A stretch of 6,378 nucleotides of DNA from Bacteroidales bacterium (lineage in GTDB: Bacteria; Bacteroidota; Bacteroidia; Bacteroidales; VadinHA17): the NCBI GenBank assembly GCA_022615595.1, contig JAKEGI010000141.1, forward strand, positions 1 to 6,378, in the 5' to 3' direction. The notes under the pieces are model-generated. The model saw only the letters and a program-made list of their open reading frames with translations, had not been told where the DNA came from and did no database searches. The translations under genes and the position numbers were made by a program. The first letter of the stretch is position 1; each line of letters begins with the position of its first letter. Positions 1-5,896 of the stretch are shown here, piece by piece.

Positions 1-579
1 GTTGTCGGCTATTATCAGGCTCCCTTCCCTGGCAAGCAAGGTGAATGCGTTTCGCAGAGCGAGTTCCTCACTCATATCAATGACTGAAAGTTCGTCACCG
101 TCAATATCATACAGATACAGTTTTCTCCCATCTGTGAAGTAAACTGTGGAACTGTCGGAAACTATGGAGGAGATTGCACCAACCTCCTTTCTTGCAAGTG
201 TATCATTGAGCCTGTCAGCGAGCGAGGTGTATGAGAGTCCGCCCCGGTTGTCTGGCTGCAGGAGTCCGAAATCGTCCGTGATGCCGGCATAGATTACTCC
301 CCTGTGGTCAGAGGCCATGGCACTCACTCTCTGCCCGGCCGGGATCTTTATAAGACCCCAGTTAAGCCCGTCATAGGTCATTATGCCCCTGCTCTCATTG
401 CCGAAGTAGATCACTCCTCTCTTATCCGTTGCAATACAACAGTTCTGAAGGTCGCCCGGAGTTTCCATGGCATCGAACCAGCGAACAACAGGAACCCCCG
501 ACCTGTTAACCTGCGAGAGGAGGGCGAAAGGAGAAAGAGTCAACAGAAAAATGAGAAGCAGTCCGTTCTTTATTCCCAT
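1..579 (-). CDS. Two-component-regulator-propeller-type sensor protein, N-terminal part (cut by window edge)
   Basis: The reverse-strand reading frame is open from an ATG at 579 to the window edge, giving 193 residues with no stop. Residues 1-22 form a signal peptide (short basic start, then GLLLIFLLTLSPFALLS), with likely cleavage just before Gln23, so the following domain is exported. Residues 33-120 match the start of the Reg_prop/triple-tyrosine sensor family of Bacteroidota: a W-F-D stretch, then LQNCCIATDKRGVIYFGN (44-61), MTYDGLNW (67-74), and a second blade with DHRGVIYAGITDDFGLL (91-107). These are repeated beta-propeller blades with the D-x-x-G-x-I-Y-x-G signature. Known family members are about 900-1400 residues long and end in a histidine kinase, a SpoIIE/GGDEF output or a LuxR-type DNA-binding domain; the output domain here lies outside the window, so its type is unknown. 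The start is supported by a GGGAG-like stretch at 590-586 and by the signal peptide following directly. It is transcribed divergently from the C25 peptidase. The family call is fairly sure; its being a signalling protein is inferred. Confidence 0.8.
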   Translation of the reverse strand, partial: MGIKNGLLLIFLLTLSPFALLSQVNRSGVPVVRWFDAMETPGDLQNCCIATDKRGVIYFGNESRGIMTYDGLNWGLIKIPAGQRVSAMASDHRGVIYAGITDDFGLLQPDNRGGLSYTSLADRLNDTLARKEVGAISSIVSDSSTVYFTDGRKLYLYDIDGDELSVIDMSEELALRNAFTLLAREGSLIIADN

Positions 580-695
580 CAGAATCTCCCTGATTAAAGA
601 GATAAATATACGAATTCATATCGAATCCGAGCTGTCAGGTTTTGGCATTCTATTTGCGACAATTTTTACTTATCTTGGCTTCACTTTAAGAAGGT
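580..695. promoter_or_regulatory. Divergent intergenic region carrying the promoters of the sensor and peptidase genes
   Basis: This 116-base AT-rich gap separates two genes that point away from each other, so both promoters should lie here or just inside the genes. Against the Bacteroidota -7 consensus TAnnTTTG, TATCTTGG at 671-678 fits the plus strand with one mismatch, and TATATTTA at 610-603 fits the minus strand with one mismatch. Neither has a TTTG -33 element at the usual 19-21 base spacing (TTTG occurs at 641-644 and 653-656), so exact promoter placement is weak. CGAAT occurs twice, at 611 and 622, 11 bases or about one helical turn apart, which could be a regulator half-site pair but may be chance. 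AAGAAGG at 688-694 lies almost against the peptidase start codon, too close for a normal ribosome binding site. That the region is regulatory is inferred from gene orientation. Confidence 0.4.
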
Positions 696-3600
696 ATGAG
701 GGTAATCAACAGAGCAATTGTTCTGCTGGCATTTGCTGTTACTGCAACCGGCCTGCTTAAGGCACAGGTTACGGCTCGTGAGACTATTGTTCCGGGGGCT
801 GAACTGAGGCCGGAGTCACCGGAGCGTGGTAGTGGCATCTCATACCGCAACAGTGCTCCCAGGCTTAAGAAGTCATCTGATCCCTCCGGAAAATATTTCA
901 GAATATCGTTGCCTGGTCATCACTTCACCAGTGAAACAGGTAAGCCTGAACTACCGGTATACAGTCGTCTGATAGAGGTACCCCGGGGGATGGATGTCAG
1001 TGTTCATATCTCTGATGTCGTAACAAAACGGGTAATCTTTTCTGACCACGGGTTCAGGGGCTCTCAGATCTATCCTGCACAGCCTGCAAGGACAAAAAAC
1101 CAGCCTCCTGACGAAAAGGTGGTAGTGAAGGATCGGAAGACATATGAAACAGGGGGCATTATTTCTCACGACACTGCAGTAGTCAGGCTGGAAGGGATAT
1201 TCAGGGGCAGGGAGCTTTATAACATAGCGCTCTACCCGGCTTTCTACGATCCTGCCGGAGAATATGTTGACCTGATCACATCAATGAATGTCAGAATTAT
1301 CACCTCCCCTTCAGAGAATAAAGGAGAGGGCACCTACCCTCCTGCCGGGGAGAAAGGAGGGTATGCTTCTGAGGCCTACATAACAGGTTATACTGATGAA
1401 CCTGTGACCATGATCATAGTGACAGACTCTGTTTTCAGCAAACATCTGCAGCCTCTGATAAAATGGAAGACCCTGAAAGGCATTAAAACCACAGTTCTGT
1501 ACAAGGGTGAGGGTTCTGCCGATACGGTCTACAATGATCTGAAGAGCCGGATAACATCATTATACACAAGCGCAGTCACTGCAGGAAATCCTCCCCAGTA
1601 CCTTCTGATTATCGGTGATCTCTCAATAATACCCGCATCACGGGGTACAGGAAATGTATCTGACCTCTATTACGGCGAATTTGACGGTGAAGGTGACTAC
1701 ATCCCTGAATTGTTCATTGGGAGACTACCTGTAAGTGACACTACCCAGCTTAAGGGAATGGTCAGTAAAATAATAGACTATGAGAGCTATACATTCGAAC
1801 CCGGCAATAAATTCTGGTCCGGAGCCGTCGCTACAGCAGGGAATGACCTGACCTACCAGAAATATATGAACGGACAGATAGGGTACCTGTTCGATGAATA
1901 TCTGAGCCTTGACACTTCATTAAATGCCATCCACTGGCTCTACCCTGACGCATCGCAGAAGGATGATTCCCTGAAATTGCTTTTTAACGAAGGGCTGAGC
2001 CTTCTGAACTATACGGGGCACGGAGAGGCAAACGGATTCAGTGACCCGGCATTCAAAACAACAGATGTCAGCGGTCTCACAAATACTGACATGTATCCGC
2101 TCATTATTGCCAATGCCTGCCGTACTGCACAGATAAATGTGGCATCCTGTTTCGGTTCAGCAATGGTAAATGCCCCTGACAAAGGGGCAATTGGTTTTAT
2201 CGGATGTACCAATGACTCATTCTGGGCAGACGATTTTTACTGGTCCGTAGGTCCCGGTACGGCTGACACCACAGCAACCTATGACAATACCGGAACAGGA
2301 GCGTTTGACAGACTGTTCCACACCCATGATGAGGCACCGGGTGAGTGGTATTACACTATGGGACACATCAATTTTGCCGGAAATATGGCTGTCTCGGCAA
2401 GCACCAGTTCCAGAAAAAAGTATTATTGGGAGACCTATATGCTTCTTGGCGATCCGTCACTCGCTCCTATGGTGGGAAGGCCCGACCTGTCTGAGATTAC
2501 CGTTCCCGATATCCTGCCTCAGGAACTCACTTCCCTTAACTTTTTTGCCAGGCCCTTTTCCTATGCAGCAATTACCGATTTCGATACATTGTGTGACGCC
2601 AGGTTTGTTAGTCCCTCAGGCAATGTCTCTCTTGAAATACCGGAAGGGATCAAGGATTCATGCCTGTTAATTGTCACAGGGCAAAACCTGATCCCTTTCA
2701 GAAGAACATTGCATTTCGGTTCGGTGGCCGGACCGTTTCTCGTAACAGAAAGCATCGTGCTTGATGACTCCCAGGGCAATAACAACGGAAGTCCGGATTA
2801 TGGTGAAAGGATAAACCTCAGGGTCACGATTAAAAACCTGGGGCAAACTGTCTCATCAGGACTGAATGCAGACATTTCAGCCACAGCAGGGATGATTACT
2901 GTTGAGCAGGCTATGATCTCCATTGGCGATATCTCGCCAGGCGAATCATACACAATTGATAATGCATTCATCTTCAGCATATCAGATGAAGCTGAGGATG
3001 GTGAGCTTGCCTCCCTGCTTCTCACCCTTGCCGACAATGGGAATGAGTATCTCTTCGGGATTGACATGACAATACTGGCTCCTGATATCAGTATCGTTTC
3101 TTCGGTTCATGATGATACATATGCCGGCAATGCAAACTACCTGCCCGATGCGGGTGAAACGGTGAGATTCAATATCAGGGTCAGGAATGAAGGATCATCA
3201 GCGACCAGCGGAATGCTTTCGGTTATTGCTCCTGCCCCATGGCTTACTCTCGCAACGGAGGAGATTGCTACCGGTATTCTTGATCCCGGAACCGAAAAGG
3301 TTCTCAGCCTGGAGGCAGAAATTTCAGACCTTGCCCTGCCGGGTACGGAGATCACCTATGGCGTTAACCTGGTCTGCGGAAAATATGAAGCTTCTGATTC
3401 ATATTCTATAAGGACAGGTAAGACCCGTGAGACCTGGGAGTTCGACAGGTTTGATGTTTTTCCGTGGATACAGGAGAAAGACATCCCGTGGACAATAACC
3501 ACGTCAACTGCATTTGAGAATGTACGGTCAGCAAGATCAGGCAATATTCCGGACAAGGATGAGACTGTGCTGGCAATTTATGTCAATAACCCGGTAAGAG

Positions 3601-4439
3601 ACACTGTCTCATTTTACTCAAAGGTCTCCTCAGAGTTTAACTACGACGAGCTTATCTTCAGAATTGACAGTATAACCGACCTGCAGATATCTGGTGAGAC
3701 ACCATGGACACTCAGGCAGGCCATTCTCAAACCAGGTGTCCATTACCTCGAGTGGATCTACAGAAAAGATGTCTCTCTGGCCGGAGGGCTCGATGCGGCA
3801 TGGATAGATGATATCACCTTCCCCGACATCTCCTTCCTCGATGCTGACATGCGCATTGATACGGTTTATGCACCTCCGGCCACCGCTGATCTGAATAATG
3901 TTGTTGTCAGGGGCAGTGTCGTTAACCTCGGAAGAAATACCCTTACCAGTTTCCCGCTTGCGTACCGGATCAATGATGGGGAGGCAGTTAACGAGACCTT
4001 CTTCCTGAAAATTGATCCGGGAGACACGGTTGATGTAACTTTCGGCCAAACCTGCAAGTTGCTGCCCGAAACGAGTTATCGTATTTACATTATAAGCCGA
4101 CTGCCGGAAGACGGGTACTCGGGAAACGATACCGCATATACTACATTCATAAAAACTGGTATTGAAATTCCTCAGATAACCGAAGGGGTGGCCAGGATTA
4201 TGCCCAATCCATTCACTGACGGCTTTGTTCTTGAAATTGATGCAGCCGGTGAAGAGAGTGCAGAGATTGAATTGCTTGACACACAGGGGAGGTCTGTTCT
4301 GTTTATGAGTGAAGGTCTTATGCCTGGGATCAACAGGATAAACATCAGGTGCCAGAGTCTTGCAGCAGGAATTTATACACTTCGAATTACAATCGGGGAA
4401 AAAGTGGGCCTGATCAGGGCTGTCAAAGGAGGCAATTAA
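696..4439 (+). CDS. Gingipain-like C25 family cysteine peptidase, secreted by the type IX system
   Basis: This is a predicted extracellular endopeptidase of 1247 residues. Residues 1-23 are a signal peptide (cleavage likely before Gln24), and an in-frame TAA nine bases upstream fixes the start. Residues about 60-225 resemble the C25 propeptide (TGKPELPVYSRLIEVPRG, 81-98). The catalytic domain spans about 236-595: YLLIIGDLSIIP (302-313), ELFIGRLP (338-345), SLLNYTGHG with catalytic His442, IIANACRTAQ with nucleophile Cys475, and LLGDPSLAP (583-591) at its end. An Ig-like domain follows (about 600-675), as in gingipains, then two CARDB-like repeats (about 683-795 and 797-905), a MAM/choice-of-anchor-J-like module (about 912-1043, with KVSSEFNYDEL and DAAWIDDITFPD), a third CARDB-like repeat (about 1050-1152) and a T9SS type A sorting domain (about 1165-1244, starting RIMPNPF). 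The protein should cross the outer membrane through the T9SS and be surface-attached or released. It is longer than PorU-type C25 proteins. Substrate is unknown; gingipain-type Arg/Lys specificity looks unlikely (see findings). Confidence 0.93.
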   Translation: MRVINRAIVLLAFAVTATGLLKAQVTARETIVPGAELRPESPERGSGISYRNSAPRLKKSSDPSGKYFRISLPGHHFTSETGKPELPVYSRLIEVPRGMDVSVHISDVVTKRVIFSDHGFRGSQIYPAQPARTKNQPPDEKVVVKDRKTYETGGIISHDTAVVRLEGIFRGRELYNIALYPAFYDPAGEYVDLITSMNVRIITSPSENKGEGTYPPAGEKGGYASEAYITGYTDEPVTMIIVTDSVFSKHLQPLIKWKTLKGIKTTVLYKGEGSADTVYNDLKSRITSLYTSAVTAGNPPQYLLIIGDLSIIPASRGTGNVSDLYYGEFDGEGDYIPELFIGRLPVSDTTQLKGMVSKIIDYESYTFEPGNKFWSGAVATAGNDLTYQKYMNGQIGYLFDEYLSLDTSLNAIHWLYPDASQKDDSLKLLFNEGLSLLNYTGHGEANGFSDPAFKTTDVSGLTNTDMYPLIIANACRTAQINVASCFGSAMVNAPDKGAIGFIGCTNDSFWADDFYWSVGPGTADTTATYDNTGTGAFDRLFHTHDEAPGEWYYTMGHINFAGNMAVSASTSSRKKYYWETYMLLGDPSLAPMVGRPDLSEITVPDILPQELTSLNFFARPFSYAAITDFDTLCDARFVSPSGNVSLEIPEGIKDSCLLIVTGQNLIPFRRTLHFGSVAGPFLVTESIVLDDSQGNNNGSPDYGERINLRVTIKNLGQTVSSGLNADISATAGMITVEQAMISIGDISPGESYTIDNAFIFSISDEAEDGELASLLLTLADNGNEYLFGIDMTILAPDISIVSSVHDDTYAGNANYLPDAGETVRFNIRVRNEGSSATSGMLSVIAPAPWLTLATEEIATGILDPGTEKVLSLEAEISDLALPGTEITYGVNLVCGKYEASDSYSIRTGKTRETWEFDRFDVFPWIQEKDIPWTITTSTAFENVRSARSGNIPDKDETVLAIYVNNPVRDTVSFYSKVSSEFNYDELIFRIDSITDLQISGETPWTLRQAILKPGVHYLEWIYRKDVSLAGGLDAAWIDDITFPDISFLDADMRIDTVYAPPATADLNNVVVRGSVVNLGRNTLTSFPLAYRINDGEAVNETFFLKIDPGDTVDVTFGQTCKLLPETSYRIYIISRLPEDGYSGNDTAYTTFIKTGIEIPQITEGVARIMPNPFTDGFVLEIDAAGEESAEIELLDTQGRSVLFMSEGLMPGINRINIRCQSLAAGIYTLRITIGEKVGLIRAVKGGN

Positions 4440-4440
4440 C

Positions 4441-4454
4441 AAGTAAGAAGTAAG
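4441..4454 (+). repeat. Tandem duplication of heptamer AAGTAAG between peptidase stop and HD gene start
   Basis: The 19-base gap between the two plus-strand genes is largely made of two perfect copies of AAGTAAG (4441-4447 and 4448-4454), followed by AATT and the ATG at 4459. A strong AAAGGAGG stretch lies upstream at 4425-4432, inside the last codons of the peptidase gene, but is 26 bases from the ATG, much farther than a working Shine-Dalgarno site. The repeat is seen directly; any role in setting translation of the HD gene is a guess, and two copies of seven bases could be chance slippage. Confidence 0.5.
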
Positions 4455-4458
4455 AATT

Positions 4459-5043
4459 ATGTCAAAGACAAAGCCAACGCGTGAGGAGGGACTGGAGCTT
4501 TTCAGAAAGTACAACAAGTCGGAGAGCCTTTACAGGCATGCACTTTCGGTGGAGGCGGTGATGCGATACATGGCCAGGAAACAGGGTGAGGATGAGGAGA
4601 TGTGGGGTGTTATCGGTCTCATCCATGATCTTGATTATGAAATGTATCCTGACCAGCACTGTAAGATGACCGAGGTAATAATGAGAGAAGAGGGATGGCC
4701 TGATGAGTATGTCAGGGCCGTCATAAGCCACGGTTATGGCATCTGTTCCGATGTCCGGCCTCAGACGCTTCTTGAGAAGACTCTTTTCGCCATAGACGAA
4801 CTGACTGGCCTTGTAACCACCAGTGCACTGGTAAGACCGTCAAGAAGTGTTCTTGATATGGAGGCAAAGTCAGTGCTGAAGAAATGGAATGACCGCAAGT
4901 TTGCAGCCGGTGTTGACAGGAGTGTAATTGAAAAGGGCGCTGCTGACCTGGGGGTTGAGTTGAAAGACCTTGTGTCAGATGCAATTGCCGGCATGAGAGA
5001 GGCGGCAGAGGAGATAGGGCTGAAGGGTAACCCTGTCCAATAA
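4459..5043 (+). CDS. HD-domain (HDIG-type) metal-dependent phosphohydrolase, small stand-alone
   Basis: This is a 194-residue soluble protein with no signal peptide, so it is cytoplasmic. It shows the HD superfamily metal-binding pattern: His27 in the first helix (YRHALSVEAVMRYMA), His56-Asp57 in GLIHDLDYE, His67 and His91 (AVISHGYG) as likely additional active-site or second-metal ligands, and Asp113 in FAIDELTGLV. The C-terminal third (about 125-190) is helical and charged. It resembles the stand-alone predicted HD hydrolases of bacteria of about 180-200 residues (COG2316-like); these are assumed to hydrolyse phosphomonoesters or nucleotides, but the substrate is not established, and nothing here marks it as a (p)ppGpp or cyclic-di-GMP enzyme (no HD-GYP motif, no RelA/SpoT length or partner domains). 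It starts 19 bases after the peptidase stop on the same strand and is probably co-transcribed with it, though a functional link between a cytoplasmic hydrolase and a secreted protease is not obvious. The ATG at 4459 is the first start in frame before the conserved region. Confidence 0.88.
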   Translation: MSKTKPTREEGLELFRKYNKSESLYRHALSVEAVMRYMARKQGEDEEMWGVIGLIHDLDYEMYPDQHCKMTEVIMREEGWPDEYVRAVISHGYGICSDVRPQTLLEKTLFAIDELTGLVTTSALVRPSRSVLDMEAKSVLKKWNDRKFAAGVDRSVIEKGAADLGVELKDLVSDAIAGMREAAEEIGLKGNPVQ

Positions 5044-5066
5044 CCACGAATGGAATTTGATAATAT

Positions 5067-5099
5067 TGATAGAGACAGGTCTCAGACCTGTCTCTATCA
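5067..5099. terminator. 33-base near-perfect palindrome between convergent genes; probable bidirectional terminator or palindromic repeat
   Basis: Bases 5067-5082 and 5084-5099 are perfect inverted repeats of 16 bases (arm TGATAGAGACAGGTCT) around a single central C at 5083. In RNA the innermost pairs would open to a loop of three to five bases, leaving a stem of about 14 base pairs with a GC-rich upper part. It begins 24 bases after the HD gene stop and ends 23 bases before the stop of the convergently transcribed DUF1080 gene, the usual place for a shared terminator. The flanks are AT-rich on both sides (ATTTTAAAA at 5102-5110; ATAATATT at 5060-5067), but there is no long uninterrupted T run in either direction, so it is not a textbook intrinsic terminator. 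It could instead be one copy of a dispersed REP-like palindrome. Confidence 0.6.
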
Positions 5100-5122
5100 G
5101 CATTTTAAAACCAATTGAATTA

Positions 5123-5857
5123 TTACAGTTCCTTGATTTTTATATTCCTGTACCATACATCATCACCGTGATCCTGCAGGCCGATAAAGCCCTCTGCGGC
5201 AACCGTTGCCCAGTCAGGATTAAGTCCCGGGAACTTGCTGCCGGCGACAAGTTCGTTCCAGTCAGGAGTCCAGAGATGATATTCAAGCACCGTTTCTCCG
5301 TTTTGAATATGCCAGACAGAGCCTTTGTAAACCTTGATCTCAGCTGAGTTCCATTCACCTGCAGGCTTTGCATTCTGCGGCACGGCAGGGATCAGATCAT
5401 AAAGAGCTCCTGCCTTGCGGTTGCCATCCTTGCCAGCTTCGGCATCAGGGTGACGCTCATTGTCAAGAACCTGCATCTCCGGTGCTGTCTTCCAGATGAA
5501 GTCATAATCAGGACTCTCCTGTGCGAGGTAAAAAATTCCGCTGTTGCCTCCTTCCGATATCTTCCACTCAAGTTTGAGATGGAAATTGGTGAATTTTTTA
5601 TCGTAAAGGATGTCACCACCGCCACCTCCAGCCTCGCCCATTCCGGATCCCTGGCAGTGGAGGGTGCCGTCAACGATCTCCCAGCCTGTTTCCGGGAAGG
5701 CAGTTTTGTTATACCCGCGCCATCCTTCAGTGGAGGTACCGTCGAAGAGGGTTACCCATCCTTCATCCTCAACCTTTGCCTTTTTCCCTTTTCCTGTTCC
5801 GCAGGAGACGAGAGAGGCCGCAACCACCATAACAAGTACAATGTTTAATAATTTCAT
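5123..5857 (-). CDS. DUF1080 / 3-keto-disaccharide hydrolase family lipoprotein
   Basis: This 244-residue protein is a complete single-domain member of the DUF1080 (PF06439-type, concanavalin-like fold) family, some members of which cleave glycosides whose sugar has been oxidised to the 3-keto form. Residues 1-18 form a lipoprotein signal ending in the lipobox LVSC, with Cys19 as the lipidated residue. The linker (GTGKGKKAKVEDE) is basic before it turns acidic and lacks the usual Bacteroidota surface-export acidic patch right after the Cys, so a periplasm-facing anchor is more likely. Family landmarks in order: WVTLFDGTSTEGWRGY (34-49), WEIVDGTLHCQG (59-70), GGDILYDKKFTNFHLKLEWK (80-99), GGNSGIFY (103-110), PEMQVLDNERHPDA (126-139), GALYDLI (150-156), GEWNSAEI (167-174) and GFIGLQDHGDDVWYRNIKI (223-241). 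A run of five glycines (77-81) precedes the DIL motif. It follows the oxidoreductase gene by 39 bases, so the two form an operon that supports a 3-keto-sugar role. There is no strong Shine-Dalgarno site, and the start is set by the signal peptide. The exact substrate is not known. Confidence 0.92.
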   Translation of the reverse strand: MKLLNIVLVMVVAASLVSCGTGKGKKAKVEDEGWVTLFDGTSTEGWRGYNKTAFPETGWEIVDGTLHCQGSGMGEAGGGGGDILYDKKFTNFHLKLEWKISEGGNSGIFYLAQESPDYDFIWKTAPEMQVLDNERHPDAEAGKDGNRKAGALYDLIPAVPQNAKPAGEWNSAEIKVYKGSVWHIQNGETVLEYHLWTPDWNELVAGSKFPGLNPDWATVAAEGFIGLQDHGDDVWYRNIKIKEL

Positions 5858-5896
5858 ATGCTATTGATTTAAGTGTTTGTATTAAATATTCAAGAA

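Noticed and set aside
304..760. Two overlapping 97-codon plus-strand frames (304-597 and 467-760)
   Set aside because: The first is antisense to the sensor gene; the second is partly antisense to it, crosses the divergent promoter region and overlaps the peptidase signal peptide. Neither has a family resemblance.
696..4439. Identification of the C25 protein as the T9SS sortase PorU
   Set aside because: The multiple CARDB-like repeats and a MAM-like module, together with no porV-like neighbour, fit a secreted effector peptidase better than PorU.
3630..4517. Long 295-codon open frame on the minus strand
   Set aside because: It lies antisense to the conserved C-terminal domains of the peptidase and the start of the HD gene, has no recognisable domain and a composition unlike the real genes; it is a shadow frame.
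5616..5640. Glycine-codon run in the DUF1080 gene as a phase-variable simple repeat
   Set aside because: The codons are mixed GGT/GGC rather than a pure short repeat, and glycine-rich loops occur at this place in the family; no slippage tract is visible.
5450..5867. Plus-strand frames of 132 and 85 codons opposite the DUF1080 gene
   Set aside because: They are antisense to well conserved DUF1080 motifs and their proline/serine-rich translations look like reverse-strand artefacts.
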